Positions 55,844 through 64,000 of a stretch of 64,000 nt of DNA are shown here, in pieces. This DNA comes from Nannocystis pusilla (GTDB taxonomy: Bacteria > Myxococcota_A > Polyangia > Nannocystales > Nannocystaceae), in the NCBI RefSeq assembly GCF_020073745.1, contig NZ_JAIRAU010000023.1:62001-126000 (forward strand). The letters are read 5' to 3'. How positions within the stretch are numbered: the first letter of the stretch is position 1; every line of letters begins with the position of its first letter. Position numbers and translations under genes: made by a program. The notes below the pieces were generated by a model. It was not told the origin of the DNA. It saw only the letters and a program-made list of their open reading frames with translations, and did not search any database.

Positions 55844-57850
55844 ATGGGCAGCACGATGAACACCGCGACATTGGCGACCGACCTCGGCATCGCCTTCATC
55901 GCCAACAACAGCTCGAACGAGATCTTGACCTGCTCCTCTGCCGACGCCGCGCGCTGGTCGGGCAACGTCAAGGCCGACGAGGCCAGCTCGGAGACCCCGG
56001 CGGTGTGTCGATTCCGCGGCAAGTTCTGGGCGGCCTTCGTCTCCGACAACAAGGCCGACGAGCTGCTGGTGTGCTCCTCGCCGGACGGCAAGACGTGGTC
56101 GCCGAACGCCAAGATCGGGCAGCGCAGCGAGATCGCGCCGAGCCTGTGCGTGTTCAAGGGTCGGATGTATATCGCCTTCATCGCCGACAACAGCTCGCGC
56201 AACATCCTCGTGTGCTCGACGGAGGACGGCGTCAACTGGACCGGCAACGTCAAGGTCGGGCAGACCAGCGCGTTCGCCCCGACCCTGTGCGCCTACAAGG
56301 ACCGGCTGTGGCTCGCCTTCGTCGCCGGCAACAGCTCGCGCGAGCTCCTGATCTGCAACTCGAGCGACGGCCAGCGCTGGTCGGGCAACAGCAGGGTCAA
56401 CGAGTCGACCAAGCAGGCCCCGTCGCTGTGCGTGTTCAACAATCGGATGTGGCTCGCCTTCGTCGCCAACGACAGCTCCGAGAACCTGCTGATCTGCTCG
56501 TCGGACGGCAACGGGTGGACGAAGAACGCCAAGATCGGCCAGGCGAGCAAGTTCGCCCCGTCGCTCGCGGCCGTCGGCGACCGGCTGTACGTCGCGTTCG
56601 TCAGCAACAACTCGAAGCAGGACGTGCTGGTCTGCAGCTCGCGCGAGGGCAGCACCGGCTGGTCGGACAACACGAAGACCGGCGAGACCAGCAAGCGCGC
56701 GCCGGCCCTGTTCGCCCTCGAGCTCACGAAGGGCACCATCCGGCCGAAGTACCAGGTGCTCACCGTGGTCTACGCGCCGCCCGGCACCAGCGGCGGCGAC
56801 AGCTCGTCCTCGGTCGCCTACACCAGCTCGAGCGCCGCCGGCACCACCAGCTCGATCAGCAGCTCGGTGCAGACGAGCGTCGAGGTCGTCGCCAAGGTCG
56901 GCAGCGACTCGGTCGGCGCCGGCGCGAGCTTCGGCACCTCGAACACCACCAGCGACACCTCGACCCTGAACATCACCAAGCGCGAGTCGCTCACGATCAC
57001 CGTCAAGGGCCCCGACGTCGACGGGATCGATCACGACCACGACGCCTTCCACGTGTGCCTGAACCCGCTCTACACCGTGACGGTCGACCAGCTGGGCGAC
57101 GCGACCTGGGAGTTCGGCGTCGACGGCTCGGTGATGACGATCCAGTACGTCTACGCCGGCTGGCTCAAGGACCCGAGCAAGATGCCCGTCGGCACCAGGA
57201 AGGCGCTCGACGCCGCCGGCCTGACCACCGCCGACTACGCCGCGATCCTCGCCCACAACCCGTTCGTCGCCGGCGCCACCGCCATCGACCCGAACCGCTT
57301 CATGCGGACGGGCCAGAGCTTCCCCTACGTCCCGCCCTACGACGAGAATTCGGCGCCGATCGTCCAGACGTATCAGCACGAGAACACCATCGAGCGCAGC
57401 GAGTCGCGCACCTCCGAGGTCCAGTACAGCGTGTCGGCGAGCTTCACCGCCGGCATGCCCGACATCTGGAGCGTGGAGACCACCACCTCGCTGACGATGA
57501 CCAACAGCAACACCTTCGGGACCAGCAGCAGCAAGACGCAGTCGGCGACCCTCGAGGTCGGCGGCCCGTCCCACGGCTACGCGGGCCCGGTCGACGTGCA
57601 GGTCTACTGGGACACCGTCTACAACACCTTCATGTTCGCGTTCCCGAGCCAGGGCCCGGACGTCAGCGGCCAGGCCGCCCCCGGCGCCGCCGTCGACCTC
57701 GAGGTCGGCGGCACCACCCTGCGCACCCGCGCCGACGCGAAGGGCGAGTACCGCTTCTACGACGTCCCCGCCGGCGCCGCGAAGGTCTCGGCCGGCGGCG
57801 TCACCGTGGGCGGCAGGTCGCTGAAGAAGGGCGTGACCCTGGTGTCCTGA
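55844..57850 (+). CDS. Six-repeat Asp-box (sialidase-like propeller) protein with unknown central domain
   Basis: A 668-residue protein. ATG 55844 has a strong site, GGAGGG, seven bases upstream. No signal peptide is seen. Residues about 14-300 are six repeats of about 47 residues, each with an Asp-box such as SSPDGKTWS or STEDGVNWT and a strand like LWLAFVAGNSS, which predicts a six-bladed propeller used to bind sugars or proteins. The centre (about 305-590; LTVVYAPPGTSGGDSSSSVA, then GPDVDGIDHDHDAFHVCLNP) is Ser/Thr-rich with an HDHD cluster and has no family I know. The end (about 608-668, DVSGQAAPGAAVDLEVGG) is a carboxypeptidase-regulatory-like Ig fold. It may leave the cell by a non-Sec route or act inside. 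Confidence 0.8.
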   Translation: MGSTMNTATLATDLGIAFIANNSSNEILTCSSADAARWSGNVKADEASSETPAVCRFRGKFWAAFVSDNKADELLVCSSPDGKTWSPNAKIGQRSEIAPSLCVFKGRMYIAFIADNSSRNILVCSTEDGVNWTGNVKVGQTSAFAPTLCAYKDRLWLAFVAGNSSRELLICNSSDGQRWSGNSRVNESTKQAPSLCVFNNRMWLAFVANDSSENLLICSSDGNGWTKNAKIGQASKFAPSLAAVGDRLYVAFVSNNSKQDVLVCSSREGSTGWSDNTKTGETSKRAPALFALELTKGTIRPKYQVLTVVYAPPGTSGGDSSSSVAYTSSSAAGTTSSISSSVQTSVEVVAKVGSDSVGAGASFGTSNTTSDTSTLNITKRESLTITVKGPDVDGIDHDHDAFHVCLNPLYTVTVDQLGDATWEFGVDGSVMTIQYVYAGWLKDPSKMPVGTRKALDAAGLTTADYAAILAHNPFVAGATAIDPNRFMRTGQSFPYVPPYDENSAPIVQTYQHENTIERSESRTSEVQYSVSASFTAGMPDIWSVETTTSLTMTNSNTFGTSSSKTQSATLEVGGPSHGYAGPVDVQVYWDTVYNTFMFAFPSQGPDVSGQAAPGAAVDLEVGGTTLRTRADAKGEYRFYDVPAGAAKVSAGGVTVGGRSLKKGVTLVS

Positions 57851-57870
57851 TCGACGCGCCGCGGATCGAA

Positions 57871-57888
57871 GCCGTCCCCCGGGACAGC
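57871..57888. repeat. Dispersed palindrome copy, degenerate
   Basis: GCCGTCC CCCG GGACAGC between the convergent genes at 57850 and 57895; a GC-rich hairpin that could act as a weak terminator. Confidence 0.45.
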
Positions 57889-57894
57889 TTCGAT

Positions 57895-58749
57895 TCACGC
57901 CCGGCGCAGCAGCAACAGCCCCAGCCAGGTCCGCGGCATGGCCGCGGGCTCCGTCAGACCTGGCGTCGGCACCGCCTCCCCGGGCGCGACGTAGGTCCCG
58001 CACAGACGGTCCCACAGCGTCAGCAGCAGCGAGTGATTGCCGAAGTGCGCCGGGTCGGCGCTGTGGTGCAGGCGGTGCACCTCCGGCGTGTTGAACACAC
58101 GCGACAGCCACGGATTGTGGGTATCGACCCCGACGTGCGACGACAGCCCGAGCGCCGTGTCGAACATCGCGTAGGCGAAGATCACGTCGGCGGTGAACCC
58201 GGCGGCCACCAGCGCGAGGACCGGCAGCGCGCGGAACAAGAACACCAGCACCGGCGCGTTGACCGGCGACATCAGCACGTAGAGCTCGCGCGGGTAGTGG
58301 TGCAGCGCGTGCATGCGCCACAGCAGCGGGTGCTCGTGCGACGCGCGGTGGATCGCATAGGCCACGCCGTCGGCGACGACGAACCCGAGCGGAACCGCCA
58401 GCGCGAACGGCAGCGCCCCGACCGGCCCGAAGCCCTCGCCGCCGAGCAGCAGGGCCAGCTGCGCGGCCAGGAAGGTCCCGCCCGTGTCGAGCAGCCCGCC
58501 GACGGCGATAAACAGCAGGTTGCGCGGCAGCTCGCACAGGCGCGGGCGCCAGCGGCCGGCGCACAGCTCGAGCGCCGTCAGCCCGAGCAGAAACCACGTC
58601 GCCGTCTCTCCCAGCACCACGGCCCGCGACCAGCCGCCGGCGACCGTGCCGATCGTCAACGCCGCCGTGAGCAGCAACGCCAGCGGCAGCAACCACCGGC
58701 GACACACCGCCGCGATCGCGCGGCCGACCATCGTCTCACCGAGTGTCAT
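57895..58749 (-). CDS. Fatty acid hydroxylase-superfamily membrane enzyme
   Basis: A 284-residue integral membrane protein with about five to six hydrophobic segments. It carries the histidine boxes of the di-iron fatty acid hydroxylase/sterol desaturase superfamily: HRASHEH and MHALHHYP (about 135-155) and EVHRLHHSADPAHFGNHS (about 222-240). Members hydroxylate or desaturate lipids, sterols or carotenoids in the membrane using oxygen; the substrate cannot be told. Its ATG overlaps the stop of the PaaX-like regulator gene by four bases (ATGA), so it is the second gene of that operon and likely controlled by it. Confidence 0.9.
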   Translation of the reverse strand: MTLGETMVGRAIAAVCRRWLLPLALLLTAALTIGTVAGGWSRAVVLGETATWFLLGLTALELCAGRWRPRLCELPRNLLFIAVGGLLDTGGTFLAAQLALLLGGEGFGPVGALPFALAVPLGFVVADGVAYAIHRASHEHPLLWRMHALHHYPRELYVLMSPVNAPVLVFLFRALPVLALVAAGFTADVIFAYAMFDTALGLSSHVGVDTHNPWLSRVFNTPEVHRLHHSADPAHFGNHSLLLTLWDRLCGTYVAPGEAVPTPGLTEPAAMPRTWLGLLLLRRA

Positions 58750-59552
58750 GCGTGGATCCTCCGCCAGTAGTCGACGATCGCGCGCGCCTGCCTGGCGGTC
58801 GGCTCCGCGTACGGGACGAGCCGCTCCAGCGGGTAGTCGGGCGGCAGGCAGCGCGCCGGCAGGGCCGGCTCGTCGACGAAGGTCACCCGATAGTGCGCCG
58901 GCCCGGCCGCGAAGTAGCGGCGCACGAACTCGTCGCCGCTCACGCCCGGCCCGTGGAGATAGTCGTGCAGCTCGCGCTCGAACCGCGCCAGCACGCGCGC
59001 CCGCGCCTTGACGTCGAACAGCTCGACCAGCCGCCGGTCCAGCGCCGGGTCAGCCTGGTCCGGGCAGCGGAACAGGAACAGGTGCTGCGCCAGCCCGTGC
59101 TCCTGCACCACCGCCTCGACCCCCGCGGTGTCGATCTGCCCGTTGATGTACACGTTCTGCGCCAGCTTCTGGAACCCGTAGCTCCGCAGCGCGTCGCGCA
59201 CGAGCTGCCGCTCGCGCGCATCGCCGGCCTCGAACGAGAAGATCGCCAGCACGTACCCCTCGGGCCGCTCGAACCGCCGCATCACCGTCGCGCCGATCGA
59301 GCTGCCCCACGCCCCCAGCCGGTAGCGCGTCACCCCGTCGCACTCGAACGACTCGATCTGCCCGCTGCTGCGCAGCCGCGACATCGCCGTGCGGATCGCC
59401 CCCGCCCCGTGCCCGCCGAACTCGGCCAGGTCGCGCATCCCCGCCGCCGTCGCGTGCGGCTGCTCGGCCAGCCCCGGCCAGGTCGCGCGGAACACCAAGG
59501 GGGCGACCAGCAGCTCGTTGAGCGACACGTCGTGGCGGGCCAAGAAGGACAT
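58746..59552 (-). CDS. PaaX-like transcriptional regulator
   Basis: A 268-residue regulator. The N-terminal winged helix (ATAAGMRDLAEFGGHGAGAI, RTAMSRLRSSGQIESFECDG) and the middle region (EGYVLAIFSFEAGDARERQL, then FQKLAQNVYIN) follow the PaaX layout, a family that represses phenylacetate breakdown genes and responds to acyl-CoA-type ligands. Here no phenylacetate genes are nearby; the coupled gene is a lipid hydroxylase-like enzyme, so a lipid-derived ligand is possible. A perfect 8-bp inverted repeat sits 20-42 bases before the start, a likely autoregulatory site. Confidence 0.82.
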   Translation of the reverse strand: MSFLARHDVSLNELLVAPLVFRATWPGLAEQPHATAAGMRDLAEFGGHGAGAIRTAMSRLRSSGQIESFECDGVTRYRLGAWGSSIGATVMRRFERPEGYVLAIFSFEAGDARERQLVRDALRSYGFQKLAQNVYINGQIDTAGVEAVVQEHGLAQHLFLFRCPDQADPALDRRLVELFDVKARARVLARFERELHDYLHGPGVSGDEFVRRYFAAGPAHYRVTFVDEPALPARCLPPDYPLERLVPYAEPTARQARAIVDYWRRIHA

Positions 59553-59571
59553 GTTACACGAAACCAGGCAA

Positions 59572-59594
59572 GTGTGTTAAAATGTGTAACACAC
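59572..59594. promoter_or_regulatory. Candidate operator of the PaaX-like regulator
   Basis: GTGTGTTA and TAACACAC form a perfect inverted repeat around AAATGTG. A second, overlapping pair, GTTACAC (59553-59559) and GTGTAAC (59584-59590), flanks the start codon region. Position and symmetry suit a dimeric repressor acting on its own operon. Confidence 0.68.
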
Positions 59595-59772
59595 GCGCCC
59601 GACCCGCGCAAGGCCCCACAGCCGCTCGTCTCGCCCGCCCGCGGCCGCGACGGCCCAAGGTCGATGCCCGTGTTCGCGTCCGACCCGCACACGGCGAGCA
59701 GGAGCCCGAGCACGGGCACCGCGAACCTTCGAGGGTCGCCCGCGCCTCGTCAGCGCGCCTCTGCGCCGCGCA

Positions 59773-61071
59773 TCACGGGTACGTCGCGCGCAGGTTCAGC
59801 ATGTAATCGCGCAGCGACGTCGAGATCCGGATCCCCGCCGACGAGTACAGCGAATTCGCGTCGCAGGTGCTCGCGTTGCACTGATTCCACACGGTGTTGC
59901 CGATGATGTACGGCCCGCTCACCCCGGGGCTGGTGCTGTAGAGCGCGCCGCCGCTGTGGCCCGCGCTGGAGTCGCAGCCGGTGCGCAGCTTGCCGTTGGT
60001 GCCGTAGAGCGGCCACCGCGAGTCCGGATCCGACACGGCCGGAGCGACGCCGGCGCACGAGAAGTCGCCGTAGGCGACGTGGCTCGTGCAGGGCGACGGC
60101 GCCAGCGAATCGCTGCAGTCGGGGTAGCCGACGTTGCTGGTCCCCCAGGTCGCCACCGTCGCGTCGTCGGCCGCGGCGACGCCGAAGTAGCCGGGCGCGC
60201 CGTTCGGGCTGGTCGCCCACGGGTTGGCCGGCAGGATCAGGATCGCCCAGTCGTTCTTCACGCACGAGGCGGTGTAGGTCGTCTGGCAGCCGTCGTTGGT
60301 GAACGAGATCGGGTAGACCGCGCCCTGCGAGATGACGGTGCCGTACGGCAGCTCGGAGCCGTTGCGGCGGGCCCGGAAGTAGTGATTCGCGCTGTAATTG
60401 CCGCTGGCGTCGAAGATGCAGTGCGCCGCGGTCAGCACCAGTCGGTTGCCGAACAGCGCGCCGGTGCAGCCGCCGCCGACCCGGCCGAACTTGCGGAACG
60501 TCGAGTGGGTCAGCGAGATGTCCTCGAGCGAGATCCGGTTGTCGACGTCGTGTGACCACCCGCGCGGCGTGACGATCGAATCGAGCTCCGCGTCCTCGTC
60601 CGAGCCCGGGCTCGCGTCGGCGAACCCGAGGCGCGCGAGCTCCTGCGCCGCCTCCTGCACCGCCGCCAGGTCGTACGACGCGAGGTACTCGGCGCTCTCC
60701 TCGTAATCGACGTAGATGACGCCGAACCGGCCCGACGCGGCATCGTCGTACTGATTCAAGAGCGGGTCGCGGTCCGCCAGGCGCTGCTGCGGATCGGCGT
60801 CGACGATCACGGGGTGATACTCGTAGTCGTCCGGCACCGGCACGATCTCGATCGGCGCGAGGAACTGCATCTCGGGCGCCACCCGCAGCTCCGAACCCTC
60901 CGCGGCCTGGGCCTCCTCGTCCGTCACGGCCTCCTCGTCACAGGCCGCCGCGGGCACGAGCAGCGCGCCCAGGGCCCAGACGAGGGAGGCAGATACACGC
61001 CGACGCGCGGTCGAGGGGGAGGAGACGGAGGCGCCGGCGGAGCGGCCCGAGATGTCATGGTGACGCTTCAT
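59773..61071 (-). CDS. Trypsin-like serine protease (V8/glutamyl endopeptidase-like), lipoprotein
   Basis: A 432-residue exported protease. The leader (residues 1-44, Arg/Ser-rich then VWALGALLVPAAAC) ends in a lipobox. An acidic pro-region (about 45-190) precedes the catalytic domain. The triad is visible: His in VLTAAHCIFD (about 215), Asp in VKNDWAILILP (about 273) and Ser in DSSAGHSGGAL (about 370). Several Cys pairs fit a disulfide-bonded S1/S1B fold. The pro-region suggests it is made inactive and cut after export. For a predatory bacterium, digestion of prey protein is a reasonable role, but this is inference. Confidence 0.9.
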   Translation of the reverse strand: MKRHHDISGRSAGASVSSPSTARRRVSASLVWALGALLVPAAACDEEAVTDEEAQAAEGSELRVAPEMQFLAPIEIVPVPDDYEYHPVIVDADPQQRLADRDPLLNQYDDAASGRFGVIYVDYEESAEYLASYDLAAVQEAAQELARLGFADASPGSDEDAELDSIVTPRGWSHDVDNRISLEDISLTHSTFRKFGRVGGGCTGALFGNRLVLTAAHCIFDASGNYSANHYFRARRNGSELPYGTVISQGAVYPISFTNDGCQTTYTASCVKNDWAILILPANPWATSPNGAPGYFGVAAADDATVATWGTSNVGYPDCSDSLAPSPCTSHVAYGDFSCAGVAPAVSDPDSRWPLYGTNGKLRTGCDSSAGHSGGALYSTSPGVSGPYIIGNTVWNQCNASTCDANSLYSSAGIRISTSLRDYMLNLRATYP

Positions 61072-61221
61072 GCCCGAGCAGTGACCGCCAACGCGCCAAC
61101 AATTGCGGCGCGAAAAAATAGTGCCCCCGCGGCGTCCGCGGACCCGCGAGCGACCGCTTGCCCGCGCACCGCCGACGCGGTGCCGGGCGCCCTGCGCGGC
61201 GCCCGACCCCGTCGCCTCGAA

Positions 61222-63648
61222 CTACTTGACCTCGCCGGCCTTGCGGGCCGCCTCTTCGATGCGGCGCTGCTCGTCGGCGTCGATCACGTTGTCGCGCAGC
61301 GCTCGCTCGACCTCGCGGCGGACCGCCTCGCCCGCGCGGACCCGGGCCTGATTGGCCTTCTTCGCCTGATCGTTGGCGGCGCGGCGGGCGTCGGCCTCGG
61401 CGCGGGCGCGTTCGCGTTCGACGCGGCGGCTCTCCTGCTGCACCTGACGCCGCGCCTCGTTGGCCGCCAGCTTGTGCTCGCGCTCGATGCGACGCAGCTC
61501 CCAACCCCCCGCGGGCGACCCCGCGACGTGGCCCGAGGCCCGCAGCGAGCGTTCGACCTCGCGTTCGACGTCGTCGGCGATGTCGTCGAGGTCGAGGTCC
61601 TCGAGCGCGTCGGCGAGGCCGCTGAGGTCGAGGTTCGAGACCCTCTTCTCGACGTCGGCGGCGATCTTCTCGGCCCGATCCGAGAGCTCCTTGAGCTGCT
61701 CCGGGCTGAGGTGCGACGCGCGGCGGGCCAGCCCCTCCGCGCGGGCCTTGAGCGCCTCGATCTTGGCCGCGTCGAGCTTGCTCGCCTGCTTGGCGATCGC
61801 CGCCGCCGCGCGCTCGAGGTCGCGGAGCTGCTTCGCGTCGATGACCTTGGCCCGCACCGCCAGATCGCGGGCGTCTCGCACCAGCCGCTCCGCGTTGCGC
61901 GGCACCACCACGACCTTCGTCGGGGGCGACGCGTCGTGATCGTCGGAGCAGTCGTCGTGGTCGTGATAGACCACCGTGTCGCCGCCGTACGCGAACGCGT
62001 AGTCCGGCGGCGACGGCGGGGTCGGCGGCAGCGGTGCGCGCGGCGGAGCCGGCGGCGTCGCCGGCGGCACTGGGGAGTGCGTCGTACGCAGCGGCTCGGC
62101 CTTGCGCTCGAGCCGCTCCGCCCGGCGTTGCGCGCGGCGCTGGCGAGCCGGCGCCGCCTCCTCGCCGCTCGCGGTCACGGGCGCCACCGCCAGCACCGGC
62201 GCGGTCGGAGCGATCGCGGGCATCTCGAGCAGCGCCGGTTGCGGCGGCAGCGGCGGCACGAACCCCAGCATCGACGGCTGCGGCGGCGGCGGCGGCTCGA
62301 ACACCGGCTCGGGCATCAGCGGCGGATCGTCGGGGAGCTCGGGCGCGACCGGCGGCTCGGGGTCGTCGGCCCGCGCGACCGACAGCGACAGCCCCGGCGC
62401 GCCGAGGCCGACCATCGCCAGCAGCGCCGCGCCCAGCAGCCCCCGCCAGCGACGGGCCCAGCGGCCGCGCTCGCGCGTCTCGGCGTCGAGCAGGCGCTGG
62501 ACCCGGCGCACCAGCAGCGAGCTCTTGCCGGCCATCGGGCTCGCGAAATCATGAGACATGTCCGATCGACCAGGCCAGCCCGCGACCTCGGTCAGGCAGC
62601 GGGCCAGGTGCAGCCCCGAGCCGGTGTGGCGGACCGCCCAGTCGTCACACAGCTCCTCGGCCGCCTCCTGCATCCCGCGCCGGGCCACCCGGTTCAGCGG
62701 CTGGAAGAACAGCACCGCCTCGAGCACCGACGCCAGCACCTGCCAGGCCGGGTCGCGGCGCAGCACGTGGGCCAGCTCGTGGGCCAGCATCGCCTCCTGC
62801 TGCCGCGGCGCCAGCGCGTGGACCCGCGCGGGCACCACGATCTCGCGGCTGGCCAGGGCGATCGGCGAACCTACCCGTTCGGACATGGTCAATCGGACAC
62901 TGTCCTGAGGGACACGTGCGTGCGTGAGCAGGCGGGCCAGGCGCTCGCGCAGCGGGCCCTGGCGCAGCGGCGTGCGCCCGCGGAGGCCGCGACGCAGCCG
63001 CACCGCCGTCGCTCCCAGCCGGCCGAGCGACGCGGTGGCGCCGAGCAGGAACAGGCCCGCGAGCAGCCACACCGCCGCGCCGGCCTCCTGGACCGGCGGC
63101 ACCGCCGGCGCCGCCGCGGCGAGCGGGGGGCTCGGCGGCGCCGGCAGGGCCGCGGGGACGAACATCGCCGGCGCCTCGACGATCGCCGCGTGCTCGACCC
63201 GCACGTGCGCCGGCGCGGCGAACACCGCCGTCAAGCCCTCGTCGGACACCACCAACACCTTTGGTTCACAGCCGACGCACCCGTGCGTGTGCTGCACGAG
63301 GACCGGCGCCGAGGACTCGCGCACCTGCGGAGGCGGCGGCGCGGCGACCGTCGCCAGCGGCGGCGTCGGCGGCGGCGGCAGCGACTTCTGCACCGTCGAG
63401 CCGGCCTCCACGCTCACGCTGCCGAACAGCGGCTGGACGCCGAGCCCGGTCTGCAGCGTCGCCGTGAACAGGCCGCCGACCAGCGACATCTTCCACAACA
63501 GGCTGCGCGTCAGCGAGTCGAGCGGGAGGAAGCGGGTGAACGCCCACACGCCGCCGACCAGCACCGTACTGTGGACGAAGTACGTGCCGAGCCAGCTCAC
63601 CACGGTGTGGACCGCGGGGCCGGCGAGAGAGGCCGAAGGATCAAGCAT
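61222..63648 (-). CDS. BlaR1-like M56 membrane metalloprotease with long charged C-terminus
   Basis: An 808-residue protein. Membrane segments flank the N-terminus (about 12-60), another lies near 198-220 and one after the protease. The M56 metalloprotease motif is AHELAHVLRRD (HELAH, about 290) with EELCDDWAVRH as the third ligand region, and SLLVRRVQRLLD after it. In the BlaR1/MecR1 system the sensor cuts the repressor BlaI once a signal binds. Here the usual penicillin-binding sensor domain is missing. Instead, a Pro-rich stretch and about 260 residues of charged helix (for example AKQLRDLERAAAAIAKQASK) follow. It overlaps the BlaI-like gene by 8 bp. Two palindrome copies lie inside. The signal is unknown. 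Confidence 0.88.
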   Translation of the reverse strand: MLDPSASLAGPAVHTVVSWLGTYFVHSTVLVGGVWAFTRFLPLDSLTRSLLWKMSLVGGLFTATLQTGLGVQPLFGSVSVEAGSTVQKSLPPPPTPPLATVAAPPPPQVRESSAPVLVQHTHGCVGCEPKVLVVSDEGLTAVFAAPAHVRVEHAAIVEAPAMFVPAALPAPPSPPLAAAAPAVPPVQEAGAAVWLLAGLFLLGATASLGRLGATAVRLRRGLRGRTPLRQGPLRERLARLLTHARVPQDSVRLTMSERVGSPIALASREIVVPARVHALAPRQQEAMLAHELAHVLRRDPAWQVLASVLEAVLFFQPLNRVARRGMQEAAEELCDDWAVRHTGSGLHLARCLTEVAGWPGRSDMSHDFASPMAGKSSLLVRRVQRLLDAETRERGRWARRWRGLLGAALLAMVGLGAPGLSLSVARADDPEPPVAPELPDDPPLMPEPVFEPPPPPQPSMLGFVPPLPPQPALLEMPAIAPTAPVLAVAPVTASGEEAAPARQRRAQRRAERLERKAEPLRTTHSPVPPATPPAPPRAPLPPTPPSPPDYAFAYGGDTVVYHDHDDCSDDHDASPPTKVVVVPRNAERLVRDARDLAVRAKVIDAKQLRDLERAAAAIAKQASKLDAAKIEALKARAEGLARRASHLSPEQLKELSDRAEKIAADVEKRVSNLDLSGLADALEDLDLDDIADDVEREVERSLRASGHVAGSPAGGWELRRIEREHKLAANEARRQVQQESRRVERERARAEADARRAANDQAKKANQARVRAGEAVRREVERALRDNVIDADEQRRIEEAARKAGEVK
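62557..62574. repeat. Dispersed palindrome copy inside coding sequence
   Basis: CATGTCC GATC GACCAGG, 14-bp node spacing, in the BlaR1-like gene (encodes GRSDMSHD). Confidence 0.55.
62884..62916. repeat. Dispersed palindrome pair inside coding sequence
   Basis: CATGGTC AATC GGACACT runs into CTGTCC TGAG GGACACG, the latter with exact core TGTCC-N4-GGACA (nodes 62899 and 62913). Confidence 0.6.
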
Positions 63649-64000
63649 CGTCGTCTTCCTCCTCTTCGCCGGATCTCTGGGCCAACAGCTGCTTGAGGCG
63701 CGCGACGTCGTCCGGGTCGACGTCCCTGTCCTCGACGAGGTGGCTGACGAGCGCCGACACGTCGCCGCCGAAGAAGTAGTCGGTCACGCGCGACAGCATC
63801 GAGCGCCGCACCTCCTCCTCGGAGACGAGCGCGCGGTAGATGAACTGCCGCCCCTCGACGCGGTGCGTCACCGTGCCCTTCTTCTCCAGGCGCGACAGCA
63901 TCGTCGACACCGTCGTCGGCGCGAGCTCGCGATCCTGCTCGAGCAACGCCGTGTGCACGTCGGCCGCGGTCGCCTCGCCGCGGTCCCACAAGATCCGCAG
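63641..64000 (-). CDS. BlaI/MecI-family transcriptional repressor, 5' end outside window
   Basis: At least 119 residues of a winged-helix repressor; the reading frame runs open to base 64000 (LRILWDRGEATAADVHTALL), so the first residues are missing. The recognition helix region is TTVSTMLSRLEKKGTVTHRV, followed by the dimer part with EEEVRRSMLSRVTDYFFGGD, the site region that BlaR1-type proteases cut in relatives. An acidic tail ends the protein. It overlaps the BlaR1-like gene by 8 bp, so the pair is co-translated. Confidence 0.93.
   Translation of the reverse strand: MRILWDRGEATAADVHTALLEQDRELAPTTVSTMLSRLEKKGTVTHRVEGRQFIYRALVSEEEVRRSMLSRVTDYFFGGDVSALVSHLVEDRDVDPDDVARLKQLLAQRSGEEEEDDDA

Overview
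The window is high-GC DNA that reads like a predatory myxobacterium, most probably of the Nannocystineae. This is inferred from gene content, not from a marker gene. The signs are three complete and one partial eukaryotic-like Ser/Thr kinases (two with the same long C-terminal TPR region, two with an AAA ATPase), many lipoproteins whose lipobox is followed by long Ser/Thr/Asp/Gly linkers, an ADYC-domain lipoprotein, an IgGFc-binding-type surface lipoprotein, a right-handed beta-helix protein ending in a MYXO-CTERM-like tail, and two sigma-factor operons. I saw no rRNA, tRNA, CRISPR array or intact mobile element. A short tyrosine-recombinase remnant lies near the left edge.

Layout. 1-8.2 kb: truncated kinase/ATPase, sulfite-oxidase-like molybdoenzyme, lipoprotein, metallo-beta-lactamase-fold lipoprotein converging on a LysR regulator, and NAD-dependent DNA ligase (ligA). 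8.4-12 kb: class III cyclase, a possible mini-lipoprotein, a GNAT acetyltransferase and a beta-lactamase-like serine hydrolase. 12.5-15 kb: three-gene minus-strand operon (envelope protein, ECF sigma factor, membrane partner). 15.3-22 kb: large hybrid histidine kinase, divergent from a two-gene unit made of a SIR2-like protein and an nSTAND1-type ATPase with a membrane segment and TPRs. 22-29.7 kb: cell-surface lipoproteins around a kinase/TPR protein. 29.7-35.1 kb: kinase/cyclase-like/AAA/TPR regulator and a beta-helix lipoprotein. 35.4-37.7 kb: ECF sigma, zinc-finger anti-sigma and S41 protease operon. 37.8-46.6 kb: secreted or surface proteins, including a metallophosphoesterase and Cu/Zn superoxide dismutase. 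46.6-51.3 kb: DUF1348 protein, histidine kinase, orphan ABC solute-binding lipoprotein divergent from an OprP-like porin. 51.4-57.9 kb: second kinase/TPR paralogue, two small envelope proteins and an Asp-box repeat protein. 57.9-64 kb: PaaX-like regulator coupled to a fatty acid hydroxylase-family membrane enzyme, a trypsin-like protease, and a BlaI/BlaR1-like pair running off the right edge.

The most unusual signal is not a gene. An 18-bp imperfect palindrome, consensus C[A/C]TGTCC-N4-GGACA[T/G]G, is scattered through coding and intergenic DNA on average about every 2-3 kb. In at least three places its CATG node is iterated at an exact 14-bp period (6101-6160, 35355-35428, 43988-44033). Copies sit inside protein linkers, at a convergent gene junction as a long hairpin, and directly over the Shine-Dalgarno of the S41 protease gene. 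The best protein-level candidate for a new system is the SIR2-like/nSTAND1 pair at 18802-22017. Its SIR2 domain appears to lack the usual catalytic Asn and His.
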